From NCBI RefSeq assembly GCF_001680005.1, contig NC_033567.1, positions 4,650,001 through 4,714,000 of the forward strand: DNA of 64,000 nucleotides, read 5' to 3'. Source of the DNA: Plasmodium coatneyi (lineage: Eukaryota; Apicomplexa; Aconoidasida; Haemosporida; Plasmodiidae). The first letter of the stretch is position 1, and every line of letters begins with the position of its first letter. Positions 11,242 through 20,793 of this stretch are shown piece after piece. The notes under the pieces were generated by a model. It was not told the origin of the DNA. It was given only the letters and a program-made list of their open reading frames with translations, and made no database searches. A program made the translations under genes and the position numbers.

Positions 11242-13377
11242 ATGGACGCCTTATACATATACGCCGAAACGGGTCAAAAGTTGGTGGAACAGATTTTCGC
11301 AAATGACATAAATGCGGAAGCGACTCATGTAGTAATTAGAGATATAGTATTGGGTAGCAATTCCATCGAAAGATTTAAATGCGCCGTAGTGAGCAGTGGT
11401 AATGGGGAAAGAATAATAAGAGAGGCTTTCGAAGGGAGATTCATTTTCATCACTAAGAAGGATGATCTATATTTTGTAATTTTAAAAAAGGATGAAAATA
11501 ATCCTGTGATGACTGTAGAAGTGATTAGAGAAATTATGGAACTTTTTAAAAAATATTTTAGGATAGAAAAACTGAGTGCAGATATCATAACGAATAATTA
11601 TTCTGTTGTTATTTTTCTCATTAATGAAATAATAGCACAAGGAGGAAAGCCAAATATCTTTGTGGACGAAATTTTAAAAAATTTGGTCGAGAGTAATTCT
11701 GGACTTCTTAATGAGACCTTGAAATATACGCCTGTTGCGAACAATCTGTGTAACCTGCTTGCATTGAAGAAAAATGTTGCAGGAGAGAATGTGTTGAACG
11801 GTGCGAATATCAACCCCAGTTACAGCAATGGAACTGCAATCCACTGTAGGGATAGCCAAAATGTCTTTTGGAGAGCAAATAACGTTTGTCACATGCATCA
11901 TCAGATGTGTGTGGAAATCAGAGAAAGTGTGAATTGTGTCTTAACTAAGAAGAACAAGATAATTCACTTTGCTATTCAAGGGAACGTTATCGTGGATTGT
12001 TCCATTAATGGGTCACCACTAATTAAAATGTCCTTTAACAGAAGAATAAGACTTCCTTTAACCCACCTACATTACACTGTCAATTATAATATGCTACTTA
12101 GAAAGATGTTATCTCATCAGAACGCAGAAAAGAACGCTTTCTATTTCGTACCGTTGAATGAGCGCTATATCGTTATGCAGTACCTTTATTACTTCCCCTT
12201 GAAACAGAAGGGAAGGGGATTGCAGTCAAGAAGTGTAAGCAGTTCCGTGTCCACCGCTCCGGAGTTAACGAATGTGCTGAATTTAACAAATGGCAACTCC
12301 ACGCAGAATGTTCCATCCGGAGGGGATAATAAAGCGCAAGAAGGAACAAACCCGGTGGGTAGGAAACACGATGAAGTGACGACTGAGGGGGGTGGTAAAA
12401 AGGAAGACGAAGTGCAAAATGAAAAGAAGGAACTTTCCCCAGCGGAGGACCGGTTTAAGAAATATATGGAAGAAAACAATAGACCAGTTCCTGAGGAGTC
12501 TTTACATAGCAGTAGTAGTCATGTTGTGAGATTTGCACCAACCGATGAAACTATCCCAAAGGTGGAGACGCAAAATGGAAATGCCCATCCGAGTAACGAC
12601 AATAAGGAGACCATCCTAATTAGAGATACGCTACCTAGTGTAGAGAACAATGAGCAGTACCTACTACCCATAAAGGTTAAGGGGGTTGTAAACTATATGC
12701 CTAACGAGTACAAATATACGATCAAACTGCAGCTTCTCTTGAATGACATACACAGAGGCAGTCATAGCGACATGCGAATAAATGGCTATGAAAATATCTC
12801 TGTAAGAATTCCAGTGTATAATTTCATAAAGTACGTTAATGTACTTTGTACAGTAGGAAGTATAGCATACAGCGAAAATTGCAATTCTGTCATTTGGTTT
12901 ATCGACAGAGTGGAAAATGCTGACATTGACCTATCAGCTGAGTTGACCCTGTTCATACAACCAAAACCAGATGGATTATTTCGTAGCCATAAATATTACT
13001 ATGAGAAGTTTATAAGATGCAATAATGACGAGAACATCAATGGCCTTCCGGATACTTCCCGAGGGAATGGCATTTCAAATTACTGCTATCATGGGGAGAG
13101 TGCTAGAAACTGTAAGATCATGAGAAGAAGCGATAATTCTAGTAATATTCGGGGCGAAGTACGTATTTTCCCAAACCGTTTGTCTAAGTGGTACAATATA
13201 GAGACTTGCTCCTACCCTGACTTCGTTTTCCCAGTGTATGTCTCTTTTACGGTTACGGGGATAACGGCTTCGGGAAAGCGTGTAGTAGGAGTAGAGTTGA
13301 AGAGACCCCAAAATACGTGCCTGCACACGGTGTACAGGTACAGCACGACCTACAACCATGTAGAATTCAGAATATAG
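11242..13377 (+). CDS. AP-3 complex subunit mu (clathrin-adaptor medium chain)
   Basis: Single exon, 711 residues. Residues 1-140 form a longin-like mu N-domain beginning MDALYIYAETGQKLVEQIF, followed by the linker. From about residue 215 the mu-homology domain starts (HHQMCVEIRESVNCVLTKK), and its C-terminal part is recognisable through VPVYNF-like strands, the SVIWFIDRV segment in place of the usual W-I-G core, and a terminal HRV/TGITASGKR block. AP-3 carries cargo from endosome/Golgi to lysosome-related compartments; in Plasmodium this would be trafficking toward secretory organelles or the food vacuole. Residues ~325-470 are a charged low-complexity insertion inside the mu-homology domain, which makes the protein much longer than the ~420 residues of animal AP-3 mu. 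AP-3 rather than AP-1, -2 or -4 rests on overall pattern and remembered synteny, so the paralogue assignment is less sure than the family. Confidence 0.78.
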   Translation: MDALYIYAETGQKLVEQIFANDINAEATHVVIRDIVLGSNSIERFKCAVVSSGNGERIIREAFEGRFIFITKKDDLYFVILKKDENNPVMTVEVIREIMELFKKYFRIEKLSADIITNNYSVVIFLINEIIAQGGKPNIFVDEILKNLVESNSGLLNETLKYTPVANNLCNLLALKKNVAGENVLNGANINPSYSNGTAIHCRDSQNVFWRANNVCHMHHQMCVEIRESVNCVLTKKNKIIHFAIQGNVIVDCSINGSPLIKMSFNRRIRLPLTHLHYTVNYNMLLRKMLSHQNAEKNAFYFVPLNERYIVMQYLYYFPLKQKGRGLQSRSVSSSVSTAPELTNVLNLTNGNSTQNVPSGGDNKAQEGTNPVGRKHDEVTTEGGGKKEDEVQNEKKELSPAEDRFKKYMEENNRPVPEESLHSSSSHVVRFAPTDETIPKVETQNGNAHPSNDNKETILIRDTLPSVENNEQYLLPIKVKGVVNYMPNEYKYTIKLQLLLNDIHRGSHSDMRINGYENISVRIPVYNFIKYVNVLCTVGSIAYSENCNSVIWFIDRVENADIDLSAELTLFIQPKPDGLFRSHKYYYEKFIRCNNDENINGLPDTSRGNGISNYCYHGESARNCKIMRRSDNSSNIRGEVRIFPNRLSKWYNIETCSYPDFVFPVYVSFTVTGITASGKRVVGVELKRPQNTCLHTVYRYSTTYNHVEFRI

Positions 13378-14003
13378 GTGCGGTTGTAGAAGTAGGGATA
13401 TTGCCGATGGTGCGGCATACGGTAAGGTATTATAGCACTGCAAGCGGAACGTACAATGTGAGCAATGCTGACCACACGCAGTTGCAAAAAAAAAGAAGTA
13501 AACACCGATTTAGACATGGACACACATATAGAAGATACAACTGGAGAAGGCACCGTGCAACATTTCTACAAACTGGAAGCACACAATATGCGGATATGTG
13601 AAGGCGAAGTGTCTTCAGTTCTTTTCCTACTTTTCATTTCAACCCTGTGCAGATCACATGTGCTTCCCTTTCGCGAGAATTTTCGACTCTGTAGGAAGTA
13701 AAGAAGCACATTGGGGAGTGGCAATGCATGTGTGCATATTTCTAGCTCCATCAGGAGGACCGAGTGCACACAGGAGATCCGACGCGATTTGGTGGGGTGA
13801 AAACTGTAAACCACTCAAATTAAGGAGCGTACCGAGCTTTATAGAATTTTCAAGGTCCAGGGTGTCGTCAACTCTGCTCAGGGAAGTTCGAAAAGGGGAC
13901 AAGAAAATGACCATCCGGTGGGGACATAACAACGCTGATGAGCGCATACTCATTCTCTATGCATTCGCGTGGTTACGCTTTTTTTTTTTTTTTTTTTTTT
14001 TTA
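13378..14003. other. convergent 3' intergenic region
   Basis: Lies between the 3' ends of AP-3 mu (plus) and the 14-exon gene (minus). It contains overlapping frames on both strands of up to 150 codons with no recognisable similarity and a T run at 13980-14002. Most likely 3' UTRs. Confidence 0.6.
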
Positions 14004-17000
14004 TTACCTGCACATATTTTTATGGAAGTCGACGTTCTTGTACAGGTTGATAATTTCCAAAAACTCCAAAGACTACAGAACAAACGGGGAAATGAAAAGT
14101 GGTGAAAATTTTCCAAATTTTTCGAATTTTCCAATTTTCATTTTCGTGCTTAGGCGTTGTTATGGAGTTAAGTTACTTTGTAGGATCTGCTGATGTTTCC
14201 GTTTTCTCTCTGTCAAGGGGGGTAAAATGAAAAAATGTATGTGGGTCAGGTTCGGCATGACAAAGGTGTACTCTGTTTAAGTTTATGTTTCCTTCTTCCA
14301 GCGAAGAAGTCGTTAGGGGTTGTCGAACTGTTCTTCCTTTTGATGCGTTTGTTCGGTTGGTTTTACGTTTATGCAGCTATTGGTATGTCTTTTTTGTTAA
14401 AATTTTTTTTTTTTTATTACGTTTTTCTGAGTTATTCGCATGAGGATCTCTATGACTGTCTTTAAATTTTTGATGTATTGCAGCATATCTTCATTCGAGT
14501 GAAATTCAACTTTATCCTGCAGGGGGTCATCCAAAGGGTGGGGAAGTGGCGCACATGATAAATGCCTCATGTGTATAAGTGGATATCTGTTTGTCTAGCA
14601 CTGTTGGTATGTTCAGTCTCTGCTATGATGTTATTCCTGAGTGGATAAAATAATTGTTTTACTTCCATGTTAATCGAGTGAAAGTAGTTGTTTTGTTTCT
14701 CTAAGAATTTTTTTATTTTGTCCAGCTTGATGTTGATGTCTTCCAGTTCCTTCTCGCTGCGAGGTTTACGCAAAAGTGTTTTCATCATGTTTAACACATC
14801 GGGTGGGGAGGGAGGAAAACTTCCAAAGATGCGATATGAGAACTAGCGCACCAACAATGGGGCAACTTCGATTATCATTTCGTAGCTGTAGGAATGTGTA
14901 CCTTGCAAAGACGAGCTTATACATGTCATACATGTCGTCCGATATTTTTTCCTTTTCCTGTTGTGAAGCAGAGGGGCAACAGCACGGGTAGTAAACATGA
15001 TGTGCACGCATGTTTACGCATATGTACTACATCGCAGCGCAGTCAGAACCAGTAGGTGGTGCTATTGGCCTGCCCACTGTCCAGTTTTACATTTAAAATT
15101 TTATTCTTCAGTATATTCTTGTCCTCCGAAAATGTGTTTATGATGTCGTTGTTGAGGTGTATGTATTCCTGAATGGCGTCCTACGGTTTATGCAAAAGGA
15201 GGGGAAGTAAATTAACGGATAATGGAGGAAAAATTAAGGAAAAAAATGGGATAGAATAGGCCCCATTCTGATCAAAGGTGTATGGAGAATAACGGAGGAA
15301 TGGTTGGAGGAATGACCCCGTAGCGGCTAAGCGGATTCAGCTTTTCTCTACCTCGAGCTTCTTCTGCGATGACTCCTCTTCCTTTTGCAGCAAATTCTTT
15401 TTATTCTCAATGTCTTGGAACTTTTGGTTTATGTCATAAATATCTGTAACTCCCTGATGTGGTAAAGTGGGGAAAGGGGTGCGAAAGGAAAAAAGAAATT
15501 ACATTCAAATAACTTAGACTGGAACAGTTGCGGGGATTTTCCTTTTACGCACAGTACTATTCGCATGTGTGTGTGTCCCCCCCGCAAGGAGGCCATTTAC
15601 AGGGGGTGTACGTAAATCCCATTTTGTGTCTGATTGAATATTTTTCAGTCCATTGGCAGAGTTATTTCTCAATGGTGTGTGTGATTGTTGGGCTGTCGTT
15701 TGGGTGTTCCCCTCTACATATACGCATCTCTCCCCATATATACGTATTTCTCCCCTTACGGTTGCCTCCCTCAGCTTGGATATGGTGGCATATATGTTGC
15801 TTGCATTTTCGAAGATGTTGGATGCGCTCAGTTTTAAGTAGTTGTTGTGTAACAGGTAGTAGATGAGGAGCTTCTTGAATTTTTTTTTCTCCTCGACCAT
15901 GAGCGCTATGTCTGCGTTGTGCAGCTTGTTGTTTTTGTATTCGCTGATCATTTCCCTGTTATTGGTTAGGGGGGAAATTGGGCACGCAAGGATGAAGAAG
16001 CAGACACGATGACGGGAGGCAGATGTGCATGCGCCTAAGCACGCATTTTCTTATGGCCATACCTCCTTATCCTGAGTATATTGCTGTGCTCCTTGTTGAC
16101 ATTCATATATTTGAGGATTTCTTCATTTTTATTTTTCGCCCTCATGATTTCCTGCAAAGGGGGGTATTGGGGCACATATGAGGGAAAGCCTACTGTGCAT
16201 TTACTCACTTTTGTTTATCTGTGTTGATACCTTTGTTCATTTGATGAACCCCATGTGGTCACTCCTGTGCGTGTTTACAACTTCCATTTTGCGAAGTGCA
16301 CACGAAAAGACAAAATGTTTTCCTCACCGTTTTTTTCTCATCGATGGATTTTTTTAAACTTTTATTTTCCGAAGTTATTTTTCTGTTATGATCGGGGAGA
16401 GGAGGGAATGCAAAAATCAGTGGTGACGGTAAACACGTCCACATGTCTACATGTCTATGACAGTGTCGTCATAGTTACGCCCATGATGAATATTTCCTTT
16501 TTTTTTGGTCGCTTTTTTGATGCCATTACTGAATCGCATTGTGCAGCTGCCGTTCGTTATTTTTAAGGCTCGTGACTGTTCTCTCCAAGGAGTTTAAGTA
16601 GAAGTACAGCATTTTCTTTTCCTTCTATTTTTTGGGTGAAGGTACATGTGATGAAAGGAGAGATTTGGTGTTGTGCACTGTCGATGGTTTGGGCGTTTTG
16701 TAGGAGAGGCGCCTTTTCTCCATCTCATTTGCCATCCCATTCGATAGCTTGTTTGCGCCTTTGTTGGACATTTTCCTCCCGCAGGGCTACCTACCTTGAG
16801 CCGTTGCAACATAATTTGGTAGGTGTACTTTGAATGCTTGAGGTTTTCAAATTTGTTTAATATTTCTTCATTCTTCGTCTTGAGCTCTTCGTGTTCCTTT
16901 TTGTTTTTCATAAGTGGGGTGTGTGGACAGATAAGTAAGTAACTGTGTAATGCCCAGTTAGATATCTGCCTATAATGCAAATGCCTATCCGTGCAACTGA

Positions 17001-17625
17001 GTGAGCACATGTAGGGAGTCATTTCCTCATTTGCCTCTTTGCACTGTTTCCATATTCACCCTTTTTTATGCGAGGCAAATATGCAGCTAGGGGGTGTGTC
17101 CATGTGCGACCCTCCTTTTATTACAATTTTTTGTTGCACGAGGGAAATCTTGTTGAGTTTTAATTCTCGATTGAGGAGATCCAGACTTTTCTGCACGAAG
17201 ATGGAATGAGTGGTTGGGTGGAAGATCGAGCGTGTGTTTTGTTACTGCGACCGCCTCTCCGTCGGTTCGTTGGTTTTTCCCATTTGACTTCTCTGGAGGG
17301 ATATTGCTTCCATCCATTTCTAGCCTCACCTTGGTGTTTTCATACTTATTAAATGTAGTCTCCTTTTTTTCCTTGATAAAGTTAAATTTCTTTTTTACTG
17401 AATATACAATGTCCTCTGTATTTTCATTCAGTTTTTCATTGTCTTTCTGTGGGTGTGTGGGGGTGTCGAGGGGTTGCTTTTTTGAAGTAGGCACAGCTGG
17501 GTGGTAGTTACTGCATTCTTTTGTGGTTTCCTTTAACAGGTGGAGAACTTTTTATTTTTTCGTACCTTGTAGAAGGGCACCAGGTCCTTCAGGTTGCTCA
17601 GTTTGTCGTCCTTTTGACTTTTCAT
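14004..17625 (-). CDS. 14-exon coiled-coil protein (428 aa), function unknown
   Basis: Fourteen small exons join in phase and end in TAA: 17625-17566, 17446-17330, 17190-17125, 16896-16795, 16624-16530, 16382-16328, 16151-16063, 15955-15760, 15453-15352, 15180-15091, 14957-14902, 14756-14663, 14516-14421, 14072-14004. Every junction has GT/AG ends and the phases close, so the model is well supported although no exon exceeds 200 bases. The 428-residue product is almost entirely charged heptad-like helix with no signal peptide or membrane span. The block around residues 100-165 (SKYTYQIMLQRLK followed by LYFYLNSLERTV) resembles the coiled-coil rods of outer-dynein-arm docking proteins such as CCDC63/CCDC151, but only weakly; that is inference. 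If right, it would act in the male gamete axoneme. Other long coiled-coil families (tethers, kinetochore, basal body) remain possible. Confidence 0.8.
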
Positions 17626-18036
17626 TTTGCACTTTGGCAGATGCACCGGAGGCTACGTCTGTGGCTTTTTCTATTTTGTTTTTGCCTCACTTTCTGCCCT
17701 ATTTTTTCTGCCTCTTTTTATTTAATTTGTTTCTTCTTTTATCGCAATATGTTTTGAGTTGCCAAAGGTTGAGTTAAAAATACGGGGAAAATAAATCCCG
17801 GCACGTGTGTTGTGTTAACCTGCTTGTGTCGATACTCACTGATGGGTGCCCTACGCACGCACAAATGTATACGTTACCGCGAGGGTGTAAAAATGTTCCC
17901 CCTATAGTGTACCTGCTGGTAAATTCGTGTGATATGGGTTAAATTGATTCTTTTTGAAATTTTTCTCATTGAAAAAAGTGAGGAAAAGGATGAGGAAGCA
18001 TAGTAAAAATATGTAGAGCGAAAAAGACACCAAGGG

Positions 18037-18068
<32 letters not shown>

Positions 18069-18931
18069 ATTAGGCAATATCCTGCGTTATCGCACAAAAT
18101 GGAAGCTTTTTCTTATGTACACATTTTTGCAACTAGTGCTTGAGTCACCATTAAGCGTAAATGAGTTTACAATTACGCCGCTTAGCATTACGGGCAAGCT
18201 TCCTTTTGGGGGGTTAAGAAGGAGTGTGCTGGTTTGAAGGGACTGAGGAGATGTGCATTCACACGCACAGTGCGTGGCGGCATTTTTGGAGAATCGCCAT
18301 GAAGACACGGCAGTAGCATACGCGCAGCACATATCTACATGCGTGGGCAGCGCGCACCAAAAGGGCGACTACTTAAATTCGCAACGGTGGGGAAACAGCT
18401 TACGGATGTCATACTTCATATAAATTAAAATCAGTTTTCTTAAAAAAAGTACCAAAAATTATTTTTTCTTATAGTTATAAAAAAGGGTCGTCTGATTAGA
18501 CGAATGACTGAAAGCACACACGCACAGTTTTATCAAAGTGTGTGGCAATAGGGATTAAAAAAAAAAGAGAGTGAGGTGGAAATGTACAGATACAGAGATA
18601 TATAAGGAATTATAGAGAGATATAAAAACAAATGTCTTTTTTTTTCTCCCTCTTTTTTTAAATTATGACATATATTTTGCTGATGAGTGAATCCTTGAGT
18701 AAGGCTTATGTGGCGTTTTCACTATACCGTTTCAATATCCACGTGGTTTGCACACACGGTGTGGCTTCTCATATTTCATTTGTGGAAGCAGGGTTGTCTT
18801 CTCCCCGGTTCGGAAAGGAGGCCCCCATTTGTCACAATCCTCTAATATATAATAAGAGGAACGTACACATAACAGCGCGAATAGCGTATGCCCAATTTGT
18901 GTCTACTATTATGAAACTTCCCCTTAGGGTG
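17626..18931. other. intergenic, upstream of the 14-exon gene
   Basis: Between two minus-strand genes: promoter side of the coiled-coil gene and 3' flank of the allantoicase gene. It contains a run of 30 A at 18037-18066, an AT-rich patch near 18.42-18.66 kb and no convincing coding frame. Confidence 0.6.
18037..18066. repeat. poly(A)30 tract
   Basis: About 30 consecutive A, roughly 410 bases upstream of the start codon of the minus-strand coiled-coil gene, where it reads as poly(T). Confidence 0.95.
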
Positions 18932-20452
18932 TCATGACGGAGTGGACAAAACCGTACCGATGACGTTGACCTGGGATATGCCCCCATCCGGATGGAGCGA
19001 AATTTTAAAATGAGTGGCTGTCCTCTCCATGACGGTGAAATTATACTCGAGCAAATTAAAATTATAAAAAGTTTTTTTGTGGTCGTTGGTTAGTTTACAT
19101 GGAGGCAGTTGCAGCCAGTCTATTTTTTTCTTTTCCATTTTTTCGTCTTCCTCAAAAATACGTTTCTGTTCGAGTAAGTCCAAAGTGAGCATATCCACAC
19201 AGTCCAACAGATATATTTGGATATATTCCGGATGGTCATATTTGTAGTTGCCAATATCGAAGGTAAAATTTTCGATGACGCCTCGAACGCCGAATTTAAA
19301 AATGGAGACGTTTTTAATTGAGTTGTAAGTAAGTGTTCGTAGAATAATTGGTGGTCTATTGGACAACCTCTTTGTTGAAAAGCCGTCAGTTTTATACGAG
19401 TCGATCATATTTTTTGGATGCCCTTTGTATATATCATCACAATGGTAGTATATCAAAGTGCATCCATTTTCTGGTTTATTTAGGAAAATTTTTTGCTTAG
19501 ATAAAATGGTATGCTTCTTAAATAGCGTGACAAATTCCCCGTAAAATTTTACCTTATTTATGCCTCCATCTGGATATAAATTAATGCGTATATGTGTCCA
19601 CGGTTTTATCAAAGACAGATCGTTAACTTTAAAATAGTAAATTTTTTTTTTATGGAAAGATTTGAGGAAGTCTACACAATCCGCTTGGAGTAATTCAACC
19701 CAGGGGGTATTTTGATTTTCCAAAATGTCTGATATGGATTTATCAATTTTGTAGGATTCTAAAAAATTGTAGCTTTTTCTTTTTGCAATTTTATGTTCCC
19801 TTTGTTCTGTTCCTTCTTTTTCTTCCGTTTCGTTTATTATATATTCTTCCTCCTTTACAATATCATCAATACAAGAATTTTCCACCACTTCTATTGACAA
19901 ATGGGGGCATATATCTTCTTCCATATTTTCGAAATTTATTTCTATTCCGTATATAACACTTGGGTACTTTAACTTCAGTATTAGCCACTCGTGTCCTACG
20001 TCCCTCCTTCTTCTAGTCACCCATCCGACTTTGTCTTCAATCATTATGTTTTCCGATTTGCTGATCGATTCGTCTGTTACGAAAAGAACCTTTGAACCGA
20101 AATGCTTCGACAAAATGTTGTTAAAATTGAAAAAGTGTACTTGTTCTTTCGTTTCAATTTCCTTCGATGGGATTTTCACATTTTTACTGACAACCCAGCT
20201 GAAAATATTGTTAAAGAGGTTTAAAATTTTCCTTTTTTTGTTTTTCTTCAACTTATAATTTGACTCATTATTCGTTCCTGCGTCAACACACAGTGGGTCT
20301 TCTCCCCCCGTTGGTTCTTCTTCCCCGGTGATTTCACTCGATCCTATTTCTTGCAGCTTTCTTTTCTTTGCGCCTTTCGCAGATTTCTCTTCATTCGAGC
20401 TACACAAAGTTTTGCCTTCCTCCTCTGTTGTCTCTTCCTGGGTGTTCATCAT
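18932..20452 (-). CDS. allantoicase-like protein, two allantoicase domains
   Basis: Single exon, 506 residues. Allantoicase hydrolyses allantoate to ureidoglycolate and urea. After an acidic/basic low-complexity leader of ~90 residues come two copies of the jelly-roll allantoicase domain. Copy 1 (~120-300) has VGWVTRRRR, then WLILKL, IYGIEINF, PHLSIEV and the closing PWTHIRINLYPDGGINKVKFYG, an excellent family match. Copy 2 (~340-503) has GFSTKRLSNRPP, VRGVIENFTFDIGNY, HPEYIQIYLLDC and HFKISLHPDGGISQVNVIG. The DGGI(x)nG signature is intact in both. The usual acidic/His-containing turn after IxGxEVDT is altered in copy 1 (NFENMEEDICP), so activity cannot be assumed. No signal peptide is seen; a KKNKKRK stretch near residue 75 could be a nuclear signal. 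Malaria parasites lack the rest of the ureide pathway as far as I know, so the real role is open. Confidence 0.88.
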   Translation of the reverse strand: MMNTQEETTEEEGKTLCSSNEEKSAKGAKKRKLQEIGSSEITGEEEPTGGEDPLCVDAGTNNESNYKLKKNKKRKILNLFNNIFSWVVSKNVKIPSKEIETKEQVHFFNFNNILSKHFGSKVLFVTDESISKSENIMIEDKVGWVTRRRRDVGHEWLILKLKYPSVIYGIEINFENMEEDICPHLSIEVVENSCIDDIVKEEEYIINETEEKEGTEQREHKIAKRKSYNFLESYKIDKSISDILENQNTPWVELLQADCVDFLKSFHKKKIYYFKVNDLSLIKPWTHIRINLYPDGGINKVKFYGEFVTLFKKHTILSKQKIFLNKPENGCTLIYYHCDDIYKGHPKNMIDSYKTDGFSTKRLSNRPPIILRTLTYNSIKNVSIFKFGVRGVIENFTFDIGNYKYDHPEYIQIYLLDCVDMLTLDLLEQKRIFEEDEKMEKKKIDWLQLPPCKLTNDHKKTFYNFNLLEYNFTVMERTATHFKISLHPDGGISQVNVIGTVLSTPS

Positions 20453-20747
20453 TGTGTGTTTTGGTCTTTTTCCTGTCCAAGCTCCTTTTCATGAATGCTC
20501 CCTGGGTGTTCGCTTTGGTTTGCTAGGATTTTCTCTTATTGTGGTTCATCTGGGGGATCCCTCCTCTTCGCTACCTACCTGCGTGGGCTTATAAGTATGC
20601 ACCTACACGTGTGTATTCCATTCAGTGCGACGAACTGGTAGTCTCACGCATGTATATACATTGCACAGCGTGGTCGATGAATACGCGAGTTCACATTTGG
20701 GCTGCATGAATTATATGTTCTTCCTTCACGTAGAAGAAACGGTCCGC

Positions 20748-20793
<46 letters not shown>

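Noticed and set aside
13598..14050. 150-codon plus-strand frame after AP-3 mu
   Set aside because: Overlaps the last exon of the minus-strand 14-exon gene, has a dense opposite-strand frame and ends in a poly-T-encoded Phe run; best explained as UTR.
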